Shown piece by piece: positions 1-9,984 of a DNA stretch of 64,000 bases. Made by a program: the position numbers and the translations under genes. Source of the DNA: Carpediemonas membranifera (taxonomy: Eukaryota > Fornicata); the NCBI GenBank assembly GCA_019828565.1, contig JAHDYR010000062.1, positions 1,302,001 to 1,366,000 of the forward strand, given 5' to 3'. The notes beneath the pieces were generated by a model that searched no databases, was not told where the DNA came from, and was given only the letters and a program-made list of their open reading frames with translations. Numbering within the stretch: position 1 is the stretch's first letter; each line of letters opens with the position of its first letter.

Positions 1-1224
1 GACGAACTCGCGCCAGGCCTTGACGGAGGAACGGAGGAGGTCCTGGGCCTGCTCGCGGACGGTGCTGATGCGGCCCGCCTCGATCTCCTGCTTCAGGAAG
101 GCCACGCCGAGCTGCGCTGTGAGGGCCGGGTCCTGGGCGGCGAAGGCCTGGCGGAGGGCGTCCTGGATGCGGCCGCTGTCCCTGTAGTGGAGGGCGAGGT
201 CCCGGACGCTCATGGGGACGACGTGGATCGGGTTGGCCGGGTCTGCGATGAAGAACGTCATCTCCTTCCTGTCGCGTCCCGTGGGGAAGCCGTACAGGTC
301 CAGGGCCCCCTCGTCAGCGACATTCCGTCTGAGGCCGTCAGCATGCAGGTCTGTGGCCCCCTCCTGACCCGTGTAGTCCATCACACGCACGGTGAGACCA
401 GTGGCCGACCGACACAGCAGCGTCAGCCGGCCGCGGCGACTGTGTGAGACACCCACTACAGGCGCCCCGACGTTCATAAACTTCAGGGGCTTCAGCTTGG
501 TCTTATCTTCGCTAGTGATCGAGTACACACCGACGACATGGCCCCAGCCGACGAGGGCCTCGTTGCCCAGCACGCTGAGGCGGGCACGGCCGTCGTCGTA
601 GGGCATTGTGCCGATGACGGGGTCCTTGAAGCCGACGAGCGTGTACGTGCCGTTGTTCCCGCGCTGGACGAGCGAGATTCCGCGGTCCGACACGGCGAGG
701 ACGTGGTTCGCGGGCAGGCCGATGCAGTGCACCGGACAGCGCACGTGCTCGGACGCCACGACCTCCGTGGTGGTGTAGCCGCCGCGACTGGGCCGGTAGA
801 CGGCCACGCCGCCCATCACGTTCCCCGCGTGGAAGACCCACTGCTTGTCGACCTCCTGCCCGGCCACTGCAGTCACCTCGCGGTTAGTACCAATAGCCAT
901 TGACGGGAAAACCTTCTGTAACTCGCGTGTGATGGGCGAGATGACGATCCTCGATCCAGAAGAGGAGAATGAGAAGTGCTCGGTCAACGCCATGTGGGAA
1001 ACAGGCCCAGCGTGGAATCTGGCAATGGGGAGAAGCTCGATACGCTTTCCATTTGGATCAAAGACATGAATGTCACCAGTGCTGGTGCCGCATGCGAAGA
1101 AATCGTGCTTGTATGCGGCAAACGCCGTGAAATTAACGTCACGGGAAATAACAGCGAAGCTGAGAGGATCAGGCTCTTCCTCGTCGCGCTGATATGTGTA
1201 GTAATGGTACCATGGGTCGTCCAT
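1..1224 (-). CDS. VPS41-like HOPS subunit, N-terminal part (runs off the window edge)
   Basis: The frame is open from an ATG at 1224 to base 1, giving 408 residues with no stop, so the C-terminus lies outside the window. The first ~280 residues look like a WD40-type beta-propeller (for example ACGTSTGDIHVFDPNGK near residue 45, then repeated GxV-x-VY/VF strands). After it comes a helical start (SVRDLALHYRDSGRIQDAL) like the propeller-to-solenoid junction of VPS41, where a repeated helical-hairpin region begins. VPS41 is the HOPS tether subunit for late endosome/lysosome fusion. The start is supported by a GCACTTTAAGG element 37 nt upstream. VPS8 or another propeller-solenoid coat protein is the main alternative. 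Confidence 0.6.
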   Translation of the reverse strand, partial: MDDPWYHYYTYQRDEEEPDPLSFAVISRDVNFTAFAAYKHDFFACGTSTGDIHVFDPNGKRIELLPIARFHAGPVSHMALTEHFSFSSSGSRIVISPITRELQKVFPSMAIGTNREVTAVAGQEVDKQWVFHAGNVMGGVAVYRPSRGGYTTTEVVASEHVRCPVHCIGLPANHVLAVSDRGISLVQRGNNGTYTLVGFKDPVIGTMPYDDGRARLSVLGNEALVGWGHVVGVYSITSEDKTKLKPLKFMNVGAPVVGVSHSRRGRLTLLCRSATGLTVRVMDYTGQEGATDLHADGLRRNVADEGALDLYGFPTGRDRKEMTFFIADPANPIHVVPMSVRDLALHYRDSGRIQDALRQAFAAQDPALTAQLGVAFLKQEIEAGRISTVREQAQDLLRSSVKAWREFV

Positions 1225-1260
1225 GGCTGATTCGGGCTGGTGGCGATGTGAATGAAGATA

Positions 1261-1271
1261 CCTTAAAGTGC
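1261..1271 (-). promoter_or_regulatory. Core-promoter-like element of the VPS41-like gene
   Basis: On the minus strand this reads GCACTTTAAGG, a variant of the GCAGYTTAAGG element found before many genes in this window. It ends 36 nt upstream of the ATG at 1224. Confidence 0.55.
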
Positions 1272-2234
1272 TCATCCTCTAGGGATCCACCGTGACGTCC
1301 AGCAGCAGTAGTACGTCCAGGCTGGCCGGTGTTGACCTATGCGGTGCTGGTAGCTCAGTTTTGCGCCCAGTGGAGTCGGTAGAGGCTGACCAGGCCATAG
1401 CTGGACCGGTGCTGGGCCGGCATGAATGAGGGTTACACAAGGTGGGGTCGACACACCGAGCTTTGTTCAGAGGTATGACAATATGCCGGACTTGGACTCA
1501 ACGGAACCCGGTCACGCTCGGGTCCCTTTCCCAGGCTTTGTCGGCTAGGCCGAATGCAATGGCTCTGTGTCGTTATGCGGCTAACATGGCGTCGACTCGC
1601 CGCTCAGCGCATTCGCCGGATGACTTTGTCGAGTTATCGAGGCAAGCCTGTTGTAGATATAGTGATGGAGATACTAGGTCTGAGTAAAGTGAGTCTGCCA
1701 GCGCGTTCTCCATGTTGCCGTCTCTCGCTGCCCTCCTTCCCGTCAAACCGCAGTCGGGTCGACAGCGTCACCCCAGTCATCCTCAGCGATGCGCCTGCTT
1801 GGACCACGCACCGCGTATCTTCCAGAAGAACACCATTCTCGAGCCAGCTCAATCTATTGCAGGAAGGGTCGCCCCCCCTAGCACCGCACTCATCGGAAAC
1901 CTGCTCATTCCTCTGGGCGTTCAGTTTGCTACCGTTGCATGTCAACCGACCAGGGGATGATACTAGCAGCTGCCATAGATACGACTCGACCGCCATGGAC
2001 ACGTGAGTATCTGATAACGACCGGACCCAGCCCGTGCCAATGAATAACACCCAGCAGTGAAAAGCCCCGCGTTCAGTGGTGTCGACGTCAGTTTAAGAGC
2101 TACGCATTGTCCAACCGTCCGGGTTGTTGGTCAAGTGGTCACAAGGGTCACTAACTTCATATTTACCTCGTCCTCACACTCACCAGGGCACAGGCCCTGG
2201 CCGCTCCACCACACCTCACTCCACATCAAGCCTG
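1272..2234. other. Gene-free interval of about 1 kb
   Basis: This is the longest stretch without a supported gene. Only short overlapping frames of up to 150 codons exist, none with recognisable similarity or an upstream promoter element. A stretch near 1360-1400 faintly recalls a tRNA A-box, but no B-box or acceptor pairing follows. A non-coding RNA cannot be excluded. Confidence 0.5.
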
Positions 2235-5090
2235 TCAATGGGCAAGAGTCTCGACGATCGACTGGGCCGCCGCCACAGCGCTCTGGTCCGCAGACCCGCT
2301 GGCCCGCACCGCCTCGACGGCCCCCTGCACGAGCGTCTCCACACCCACACCGTCCATGAAGTCCACCACCTGCGGCCCGGCGAACGATAGTGCGACGTAC
2401 GCCGCCTGGAAGCCGTCCTCGGGGTCCTTCACCGTCATGTCACGCTGGGTCACCCGGCTGGTGCTGGCAGTCTTCCGGTAGTTGACCAAGGCGTGGCTGA
2501 GGGCAGGCAGCAGGAAGTGGTGCAGCTGCGCCCCGGGGGCAGACGCCGCGAGCTCACTGAGGCCGACGACGGCGTACTTCCACTGATACTGGTCCAGGTT
2601 CGTGGCCGCGAGCTTGCCGATGTTGGCGCACACAACGTTGGTGATGGCCATGGCGCTGAATCCCTGTTGGATGCCCTCGAGAATCCCCACGAAAGCACCG
2701 GGCCCGACGCGGTGGACGGCGAGGCACAGCATGGCGCTGAAGTTGGCCATGTAGACGGGCGTGGCCTTCTTCTGGGCCCGCTGGAAGAGCAGTTTAACGA
2801 GCCTCGTCCCCCGGTCGGGCGAGACCACCACCTCGACGGGCGCGGCCGCCACGAACGTTTGTACGAGCTCGATGCCGTAGAACTCGGTCTTGACGGACAG
2901 CACAAGCTTCTTGACGATCTCAAAGACCTTGGCAAAGATCTCCTCGGACGCGAATGCGGCGGGCTCCTTCCTGACGTAGACCTGGATGACCTTGGCGAGG
3001 GCGGGGATGTTGCCCCGCTCGAGCCAGAGGGACTCGGATGCAGTGATGGCCGCCAGCACCGCCTGGTAGCGCTCAGTGACGGCGGGGCGGCATGTGAGCA
3101 TCTGGGCGATGAACTGGAACGCGTACGACTGGAACTCGACGACGTTCTCGGTCACAATGTAGTTGATTGATTCAAACACAGACGCCTCGAGCTGATCGAA
3201 TGCTTCAGGGGCGTCAGCGGCGACTATTCTGGCGATGACGAGGGCGAGGGCCTCGAAGACGAGGTGGTTGAACATCGGCACGCTGGGGTCCTTGGCGATG
3301 CGGAGAACGATACCAGAGAGCGTGGCGTAGACGTCCTTGCTCACAGCGAGGGCGAGGGGGGCCGGTGCCTGGACCAGGAGACGTATGGCGAGCTTGAGCA
3401 GCTGGGAGCACGTGCCCCACTCATCCTCCCGGGTCAGGCGGGAGAAGACGACCGTGAAGGCCGACATCACCCTGCCGCTGATTGATTCAAAGGGAATGAC
3501 CGGTTGGCCGTCCTTCTGCATGCGGAGGAGATAATCGAGCGTGTATGCGGAGTACGCCGAGACCACGTAGCAGTCGGCCTCCAGCTTCTCCCAGAGCTGT
3601 GTGATGCACGCGGTGATGTGTCTGGGCTGCAGATACGGCCTGAAGAACGCGATGAATTTGATCGCCGCGGCCACGAGCATCGGGTCCTGGGCCGTGAGGG
3701 CCGGCACGACGTGCTGCTCGAGGAAGCCGTACAGCGTCGGCTCGTCACACCGGATGGAGGTGACGCCGCGCTTGAGGATGAATCCGACGATGGAGATGGA
3801 CGAAAAGAACTTGATGGCGAGGATCCTGCTGGCCTCCGTCACCGGTGTCGTCTGAAGGACGCTGTCCAGCTTCTCCACGGCCACGGCTAGCACGGGCTGC
3901 TCGAAGTGGATGCAGAGGGCCGACACGAGCTCCGAGGCGGCCCCAGCCCTGCTGTACTCGGCGTCCGAGAAGTGGTCGAGGTCCAGCTGCACGAACTGGC
4001 GGGGGTTCATCTCGAACTCGTCGACGTCCTCGTCTCTGACCGCGAGGGAGGGCAGGACCACGCTCTTGACGATGGTGCGGAGGGTCTCGGGCTCTCTGAG
4101 TGTGTGGAAGTAGTAGGGGGACGTCGCGATCGACTGGACATACTGGATACAGGCGATCGCCAGGCTGTCGAGGGTCGCGGCGGCCGAGAGTGATTGCAGC
4201 AGAGTCCATATCAGCGGAGTGAACTTGCTGACGTAGTCCTTGAAGTCGCCCTCGTCAATGTGGGTCACACAGAAGCGTACGTTGCGGACGGTGGCCGTCT
4301 GTGCCTTGACCAGCATAGTCTTGTCCTCCGGGGCAGCAGACATGAAGTCGTTACGTGCCTCCAAGATAAATGCGAACATCTGGGTAAACGTCGGCAAGTT
4401 GTCCTCAAAGAACTCGGGGACCGTGTGCCAGTTGAGGGTCGACCAGATCTTCAGCAGATACATCACGCACCGCATAGCGAGTGGGCGATCGACCTCGTTC
4501 GGGGGCTGGGGAAGGGCCGTGAACAGAGCCTGCATGTGGGCCATCATGGGCTGGCAGAACTGGTCGAGGAGGGCACGGAGCTCGGGCACGAGCTGGTCGA
4601 TGTCCTCGCCGTCTCTGAAGCGGGTCTTCGTGGCGACATGGATGAGGCGGAGAACCGCAGCGGCCTCGTGCAAGGCTGAGCGCTGCATGGCTGAGTTAAG
4701 CATGGAGATGCAGTTGTCGATGAAGCCCTGCCACACAGGATAGTCTGTGGTGAGGATAGTGCGCAGTGCGGCCATAAAGACGTTGCTGATGACGGGATGG
4801 CCCGACTTTTCGAAGTATACTTGCAGTATTTGGAGGCGAATTTGCTCATCATTGTACAGACCGCGCTCCTCCTTATCGGGCCAAACGCGGTTCACCCAGT
4901 TCTTGAGGAGAAGTGAGGTTGAAAGCGTAGCCGCCTCATCGTTGGCGAAATCTGAAGTGATAAGGCCAATTAGCGCTTGCCCGAGCTCCGTGTTCGACAA
5001 TAGCGAGCTAAGGTACTTCTCAGCAGCCTTGAACTCTTTCATGTTGCCTTGTGGGTTGCATACACGCAGGATGGCGGACTTCAATTCCAT
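2235..5090 (-). CDS. CSE1: Exportin-2 (CSE1/CAS), importin-alpha re-export receptor
   Basis: A 951-residue alpha-solenoid protein of the importin-beta superfamily. The N-terminus fits an importin-beta N domain (AAEKYLSSLLSNTELGQALI). The CSE1-specific central region is visible as DVDEFEMNPRQFVQLDLDHF followed by AASELVSALCIHFEQPV, which parallels the 'DNPVEYIRRDLEG...DLVRGLCKFFEGPV' block of metazoan and yeast CSE1. It would return importin-alpha from nucleus to cytoplasm with RanGTP. The frame extends 13 codons further upstream, but a GTGCAGCTTTACC promoter-like element occupies those codons, so I place the start at 5090. Length agrees with the family (about 960-970). Confidence 0.88.
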   Translation of the reverse strand: MELKSAILRVCNPQGNMKEFKAAEKYLSSLLSNTELGQALIGLITSDFANDEAATLSTSLLLKNWVNRVWPDKEERGLYNDEQIRLQILQVYFEKSGHPVISNVFMAALRTILTTDYPVWQGFIDNCISMLNSAMQRSALHEAAAVLRLIHVATKTRFRDGEDIDQLVPELRALLDQFCQPMMAHMQALFTALPQPPNEVDRPLAMRCVMYLLKIWSTLNWHTVPEFFEDNLPTFTQMFAFILEARNDFMSAAPEDKTMLVKAQTATVRNVRFCVTHIDEGDFKDYVSKFTPLIWTLLQSLSAAATLDSLAIACIQYVQSIATSPYYFHTLREPETLRTIVKSVVLPSLAVRDEDVDEFEMNPRQFVQLDLDHFSDAEYSRAGAASELVSALCIHFEQPVLAVAVEKLDSVLQTTPVTEASRILAIKFFSSISIVGFILKRGVTSIRCDEPTLYGFLEQHVVPALTAQDPMLVAAAIKFIAFFRPYLQPRHITACITQLWEKLEADCYVVSAYSAYTLDYLLRMQKDGQPVIPFESISGRVMSAFTVVFSRLTREDEWGTCSQLLKLAIRLLVQAPAPLALAVSKDVYATLSGIVLRIAKDPSVPMFNHLVFEALALVIARIVAADAPEAFDQLEASVFESINYIVTENVVEFQSYAFQFIAQMLTCRPAVTERYQAVLAAITASESLWLERGNIPALAKVIQVYVRKEPAAFASEEIFAKVFEIVKKLVLSVKTEFYGIELVQTFVAAAPVEVVVSPDRGTRLVKLLFQRAQKKATPVYMANFSAMLCLAVHRVGPGAFVGILEGIQQGFSAMAITNVVCANIGKLAATNLDQYQWKYAVVGLSELAASAPGAQLHHFLLPALSHALVNYRKTASTSRVTQRDMTVKDPEDGFQAAYVALSFAGPQVVDFMDGVGVETLVQGAVEAVRASGSADQSAVAAAQSIVETLAH

Positions 5091-5107
5091 TTGCCACGTG
5101 GCTTGGG

Positions 5108-5120
5108 GGTAAAGCTGCAC
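5108..5120 (-). promoter_or_regulatory. Core-promoter-like element of CSE1
   Basis: The minus strand reads GTGCAGCTTTACC, 17 nt before the ATG at 5090. It lies inside the longer open frame, which argues against the upstream ATG at 5129. Confidence 0.5.
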
Positions 5121-5270
5121 AACCCTCAACTCTCGACCACTGGTCGTTGATATGGCCAGCTAGTGCCCCGGATGTACGGAGTCACACGCACCACTGCCCT
5201 TCCTCCGTGTCGATCCGCGTGTCTCCGGCATGAGGGCATGGTAAGTGCCATAAAATGCGTTTTTATCCGA

Positions 5271-6977
5271 TTACACTACAGGCTCGAACTTCAGCGTCAT
5301 GAGCTTTGCCGGCAGTGGCAGCCTACCGTCCAGTCGCTGCTCGCCCATCGCCTCGGGGATGGCGGCCAGGTAGCGGTCCGCGAGAGTGGAGAGGACGCCC
5401 TCGCTGGCAAGCTTCTTGGCGATCCGGAAGCAGTATCTCGCCTCGTTGGGCAGGGCCATCTGGTGGAACAGCTGGCCCGTGATGACCCACACGAAGGGGT
5501 CGGCGTACCTCTGCTGGATGCAATGAGAGTAGCACATCACGGCCTCGTCGGTCTGCCCGCGGGAGGCGAAGAGTCTGCCGAGGAGGAGGAACTTGTGGTA
5601 GGTCTGGGAGTGCTTCAGCAGCGGCAGCAGGTGCTCGAACGCGGTCATGCTCATGTTCTTGGCCAGGATCAGCTGGGCCAGCACGTACTGCACCGGCAGG
5701 GAGCCGGGCGTGTACACTGAGGCGGCTGTAAGGTGCGCGATGCACTCGTTGATTGCGGAGGACGCGGTGTCGTCGTTGGCCAAGGCAACGGGCTCCGTGC
5801 GCCACATGCTCCAGTCGAGGTCGTACACCTCCGCTCCGGCCATCTGGGGATACGTCGTGACGAGCGTGTCGCCCTCGGGGCTGTGGGCCGCCTCGAGGAC
5901 GTGCCAGCAGAGGTGGGTCGCCATGCGGGACAGGGACTCGAGGACGGTCTGGATGGCGCAGTTGGGGCCGCGCTCGATGATCTGGAGCAGCTGCTGCAGG
6001 TTTGGGCAGGACTGGATGCCGAGCCGGTGGATCGTCTGCACGAAGAGAGCGTCCTTGCCCTGGCAGCAGATCGGGCACACGTGCCGGAGCAGGCAGGACG
6101 GCGAGACGACGAGGTCCAGGGACCCTAGCGCCCGTGAGATCGCCGCGGGGCCGTCGGGGGTGCGCATCTGACTGAAGAAGCTCAGCGCACGGGGCTTCCA
6201 GGTCTCGGACAGGGCGTAGAGGTCCTGTCCCGTGGAGGCCTCAGGCTTGGGGATCGGGATCATCATGCGGATGTCCGGCGGGAGCAGGTTCATGATGGCG
6301 TCCGTCGCCTGGGGCTCGCTGGAGTGCTCGCGACAGAGATAGACCAGCGCCGTCATCGCCACAGCAGTGCAGAGGTAGCTATTGGACTCGACAGCGGCCT
6401 CGGCGCCCTTGATGGCGGCCCGAAGATGCTTCTCGGCCGTGCCCTCGGCGTCGAGGTAGTGGAAGGCGATGCCGCGGCACAGCGAGGCGCGGGGGTCGTC
6501 CATGCCGGCCACAGTCATGATGGCGTCGCTGTACTGGCCCCTGCGGAGGTAGAGGAAGGCGAGCGCGCTCTTGACGTCGGGGTGATCTGGGGCGCCGTCC
6601 AGGGCTGCCTTGGCGTACAGCACCACGGTTTCTGCGGCTGGATGGTAGCGGCGGAACTCCGTGATGGTGTCGAAGATGTCCATGAGGGCCGCGGGGCCGT
6701 CGGTGAAGCGGATCATCCCGGCGAGCTGCTGGCTCGTCATGTGGTGATTCCCGGCGTCGCTGATGGAGGAAGCGATGCCAAAGAATAAACGGCGATGAAT
6801 GGACTCAAAGATCTCGTCGGGGATGTCCGCGGTGCTGAGTTGCTCCTCGAGGAGCGCAATCTCTGGCCCAGGGTTGAACGCCTGCTGCACAGAGAGAAAA
6901 TGACCAAGCTGCATTGTTTCATCAGTCTCGCGCTGCTGTGCTGCTGCTGGTTGCTGCCAAACTGGCTCGTGAACCAT
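5271..6977 (-). CDS. TPR-repeat protein of unknown function
   Basis: A 568-residue, mostly alpha-helical protein. Tetratricopeptide-like helical pairs are visible in two blocks: roughly residues 90-190 (AAETVVLYAKAALDGAPDH; ALAFLYLRRGQYSDAIM) and 420-540 (KFLLLGRLFASRGQTDEAVM; VWVITGQLFHQMALPNEAR). Between them is a cysteine-containing stretch (CLLRHVCPICC) near residue 300. TPR arrays of this type occur in APC/C subunits, BBS proteins and splicing factors, and I cannot assign one. An internal GCAGCTTGG lies near codon 22, so the real start could be slightly downstream. Confidence 0.7.
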   Translation of the reverse strand: MVHEPVWQQPAAAQQRETDETMQLGHFLSVQQAFNPGPEIALLEEQLSTADIPDEIFESIHRRLFFGIASSISDAGNHHMTSQQLAGMIRFTDGPAALMDIFDTITEFRRYHPAAETVVLYAKAALDGAPDHPDVKSALAFLYLRRGQYSDAIMTVAGMDDPRASLCRGIAFHYLDAEGTAEKHLRAAIKGAEAAVESNSYLCTAVAMTALVYLCREHSSEPQATDAIMNLLPPDIRMMIPIPKPEASTGQDLYALSETWKPRALSFFSQMRTPDGPAAISRALGSLDLVVSPSCLLRHVCPICCQGKDALFVQTIHRLGIQSCPNLQQLLQIIERGPNCAIQTVLESLSRMATHLCWHVLEAAHSPEGDTLVTTYPQMAGAEVYDLDWSMWRTEPVALANDDTASSAINECIAHLTAASVYTPGSLPVQYVLAQLILAKNMSMTAFEHLLPLLKHSQTYHKFLLLGRLFASRGQTDEAVMCYSHCIQQRYADPFVWVITGQLFHQMALPNEARYCFRIAKKLASEGVLSTLADRYLAAIPEAMGEQRLDGRLPLPAKLMTLKFEPVV

Positions 6978-7173
6978 GAGCGCTTATGATCTCGTTGGCG
7001 CAAACTCGATCTTGCCCAATCTGGATGCCCTATCAGATGGAAGTAGACAAGCCATGACGCCGGCCCTCCCGCTGCCGGTCGACTCCTGGCCAGTGCCCCG
7101 GGCATGGACCCTGATGCAAGCGTTTACTATGATAGCAGCCCGCCGCACGAACGTCAGCCCACGCTCCACGCCG

Positions 7174-8067
7174 TTAGATGGGCGGGTGTGCCCTCTCCTC
7201 GGCGGGCTGGGCGGCGTAGACGTTGTAGTTCCTCTTGAGCCCGGGCTCAATCTCGAGAATGCTCGCGTAGTTGCCGCAGCGGTAGCAGTAGTTCGGGGCG
7301 CTCCACACGGTACTCAGCATGTCGTCGAACATGACCTGGAACCCATCCGTGCAGATCTGGTGGGCCCGCAGGATGTGGCTGATCCGGTTCACACGGCAGA
7401 ACGCCTCGACCACGTTAGCCCCGAAGAAGTGGCCGGCGCCCCTGCTGTTGGGCGCGAACCCCTCCTTCGTGCTGGGGTCAGACCAGAGGAGGTCCGACAG
7501 AGGCCCCTCCAGCGGTAGCTCCTGGTACCGCAGCAGCTGGCGGATGCGGTCGATCGTGTGAACCGAGGGGGACAGGCCGCCGTGCACGCAGAAGATCTGG
7601 CCGTCTATGATTGCTGCGACAGTGAGGTAGTCGAATAGGGAGGTGAAGGACTGCCACACCGAGACGTCGCCGTACTTCCGGGTCACCTCCATGTAGAAGC
7701 CGTAGAACTGGCTGATCTGGCGGGACTCGTGGTTACCGCGGAGGAGGTGGATGCGGTCCGGGTGGCGGAGCTTGAGACAGACGAGGAGGCTGATGGTTTC
7801 CACGCCAAAGGCACCGCGGTCAACATAGTCACCGAGGAACAGGTAGTTCACATTTGGGGGCATTCCACCGATATTAAACAGTTCAAACAGGTCGTACAAC
7901 TGGCCATGGATGTCTCCAATCACCGAGATGGGTGTTGAGAGGCGCAATACATTGGGCTCTTCGATGAGAAGCTGTTTCGCTCTATCACACAGCATTTTCA
8001 CAGTTGATTCGGGCAGAAACTCGCCACGCATCAGGGTTTCAATGCACTCGTCGATGTTGAGACTCAT
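7174..8067 (-). CDS. PP2A-family Ser/Thr protein phosphatase catalytic subunit, PP4/PP6-like
   Basis: A 297-residue metallophosphatase. All family signatures are present in order: GDIHGQ, GDYVDRG, RGNHESRQI, CVHGGLSP, RAHQ and the PP2A/PP4/PP6 mark WSAPNYCYRCGN. The stretch FGVETISLLVCLKLRHPDRI resembles PP4 more than PP2A. The N-terminus is matched by starting at the second methionine (8067); the longer frame adds 22 unrelated residues. The C-terminus ends in EERAHPPI, so the usual DYFL carboxyl tail, the site of methyl-esterification, is missing. It probably acts as the catalytic core of a regulatory-subunit complex. Confidence 0.92.
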   Translation of the reverse strand: MSLNIDECIETLMRGEFLPESTVKMLCDRAKQLLIEEPNVLRLSTPISVIGDIHGQLYDLFELFNIGGMPPNVNYLFLGDYVDRGAFGVETISLLVCLKLRHPDRIHLLRGNHESRQISQFYGFYMEVTRKYGDVSVWQSFTSLFDYLTVAAIIDGQIFCVHGGLSPSVHTIDRIRQLLRYQELPLEGPLSDLLWSDPSTKEGFAPNSRGAGHFFGANVVEAFCRVNRISHILRAHQICTDGFQVMFDDMLSTVWSAPNYCYRCGNYASILEIEPGLKRNYNVYAAQPAEERAHPPI

Positions 8068-8231
8068 TGCGGTGAGGGTGTGGTGTTGCCAATCCTGCGC
8101 CCAGTTTTCTACGGCCACCAGACCATAGCACACCCCTTACCGGCTCGCGTGCACACATCTGGTCGAAATGAGACGGCAAAGAGCATCATTTACTGCGCAA
8201 GCGGCTGATTTCGTTATGCAGCGAATTCTCC

Positions 8232-8459
8232 TCATTCACAGCCGATATAGTAGAGCCTAGAGCCTCTGATAAACGCATCTCCGAACTTATTGATCATGTT
8301 TTGCTCAAAGAACTCCTCGGCCTGCTCTAGAACGACATTCATTGTGGCATCGATGCAAACGAGGATTCCCCGGTATGTGGTGCCATCAACAAGCTTCACA
8401 ACGACGCGCTCGCCGATGATTCCATTCAGGAAATCACTAGAGGAGTTGGTTGTCGACAT
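8232..8459 (-). CDS. LSM6: U6 snRNA-associated Sm-like protein LSM6
   Basis: A 75-residue Sm-fold protein. It shows the Sm1 motif (VVVKLVDGTTYRGILVCID-MN) and the Sm2 block GDAFIRGSRLYYI, which is distinctive for LSM6 (and close to SmF). LSM6 is part of the LSM1-7 mRNA-decay ring and the LSM2-8 ring on U6 snRNA; a splicing role fits the mini-introns seen nearby. The ATG at 8459 is the first in the frame. Length matches the family (about 80). Confidence 0.9.
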   Translation of the reverse strand: MSTTNSSSDFLNGIIGERVVVKLVDGTTYRGILVCIDATMNVVLEQAEEFFEQNMINKFGDAFIRGSRLYYIGCE

Positions 8460-8593
8460 TTTCAAAGGACCGCGTTGTCAACGGTGCACTTTATGTCATT
8501 CTCAGAAAACGAGCATAGCAGGGCCAGCAATCGGCATAGGAAGGCTATGTGCGTCTAGCTTGGCCATGTTTCGACATCCCTGGATATTTTCGG

Positions 8594-8603
8594 CGCATTT
8601 TTT
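8594..8603 (+). promoter_or_regulatory. Possible core-promoter element of the LRR gene
   Basis: GCATTTTTTG, a loose variant of the window-wide element, 16 nt before the ATG at 8619. Confidence 0.3.
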
Positions 8604-8618
8604 GACACGAAACGGCCA

Positions 8619-9728
8619 ATGGAAGAGGCCGAACTAGCCAGCGAATACGACAGTGAATACGACAGCACATATGATAGCGAATACAGCGATGAGGATCAGT
8701 CAATCGTTGGTGCTCTTCCGAACCTTCGTGCCGAGAAATCGGTACGTTTTCTCTCCAGCCCGCAGGAAATGATCAAAGCCCCCGATCCAAGTCCGAATGC
8801 GCAAGTTTATAGCCCTAGTAGTGTTCTTTCGACGCCATCAGCGCCTGGGGAGCGGAGGAAGTCCATTCTCATGACCCCAAAGCTGCAGCTCACTCCCAGC
8901 GTCGAGAAGAACAAGGTCGTGTACGTCAACCGATCTGCATCGTACCGAGCGATGCCCATGGTCCACAGCAAGTGGACTGACTCACCGTTAGTACGAGAGC
9001 AGGCTGTAGCGTCTGAATACAACCGGCTGATCAGGGAGAGCAAGATCACCGCGCCCCGGTTCAGACTGGGGCCGCCAGTGAGGGAGGAGGCGGCCACACT
9101 CCATGATTTCCCAGACAGGCCGAAGCATTTGACATCGAATGCGATCCCGCCGCTCTCAGAGAAGGTGGTGCAGCGGAAGTTCAAGAAGGCGACCCACATC
9201 GCGAAGCAGGTCAAACCAGACATGGCTGTCGACATTAGGCCAATGAAGAAGCTCAACCTGTCGTACCAGGACGCGTTCCAGGAGTACCAACTCTTCCACA
9301 CTCTGACGTTGCTCACACACTTCCCAAAGCTGCGGGAGCTGAACGTATCGAACTCCCAGCTCCGGGGCCAGCTCGCCAAGGTGACGCTGCCCAAGCTACG
9401 TGTGCTGTATGCGGCCAACAACGACATCACCTCATTGAAGCAGCTTCCCAAGATGCCTAAGGTCGAACGCATCAACGTCGCCAACAACGCCATCAACGGG
9501 ATCAAGGGCATCGAGCGGTACGGCACCCTCCAGTCGCTTGTCCTCCGGACGAACCCCATTGCCCTCCACGCTGACTACCGCTTCGTCGTTGCAACACACT
9601 GTGGGTCAGCGTTGACCACTCTTGACGGGTCCCCGATATCGCGTGTAACCGGAGCAGGGCTGCGGTACAAGGCGCACATGGCGTGGGAGGTTGCCAAGGA
9701 CAAGTGGTTGACGATGCGACACCGCTGA
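8619..9728 (+). CDS. Leucine-rich-repeat protein (SDS22-like repeats)
   Basis: A 369-residue protein. The first ~200 residues are acidic then S/P-rich and low in predicted order (a repeated SEYDS pattern at residues 8-25). Residues ~240-340 hold at least four LRRs with the SDS22-type spacing (LRELNVSNSQL, LRVLYAANNDI, VERINVANNAI, LQSLVLRTNPI), then an LRR-cap-like stretch with YRFVVATHCGSALTTLDG. Such proteins often act as scaffolds for phosphatase or axonemal complexes, but no specific function can be assigned. The gene is divergent from LSM6. Confidence 0.75.
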   Translation: MEEAELASEYDSEYDSTYDSEYSDEDQSIVGALPNLRAEKSVRFLSSPQEMIKAPDPSPNAQVYSPSSVLSTPSAPGERRKSILMTPKLQLTPSVEKNKVVYVNRSASYRAMPMVHSKWTDSPLVREQAVASEYNRLIRESKITAPRFRLGPPVREEAATLHDFPDRPKHLTSNAIPPLSEKVVQRKFKKATHIAKQVKPDMAVDIRPMKKLNLSYQDAFQEYQLFHTLTLLTHFPKLRELNVSNSQLRGQLAKVTLPKLRVLYAANNDITSLKQLPKMPKVERINVANNAINGIKGIERYGTLQSLVLRTNPIALHADYRFVVATHCGSALTTLDGSPISRVTGAGLRYKAHMAWEVAKDKWLTMRHR

Positions 9729-9984
9729 CCGGGGCTGACCCATTCGCACTCTCTCTCCACCATTATCAGTTATTATTTGTAAACTACGGACGGCCCTGTT
9801 TGACCTGGCATGACTTCTCCCTGCACCAGGGTTTGACTCGAGCCGCGAGCCGCTGGAGTGATAGCTGCTCCAGCCTGGTCAGCCAGCCTCTGAAAGAGGA
9901 TTTAATTGAAACTTATGGCAACAATGGGCATCCGTAAAACTCTTGTACATGTCTGCTTGGCAATGATAATATACTGCTTGCATG

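Noticed and set aside
1355-1420. tRNA-like A-box in the 1-kb gap
   Set aside because: No GGTTCGA-type B-box at the right distance and no acceptor-stem pairing.
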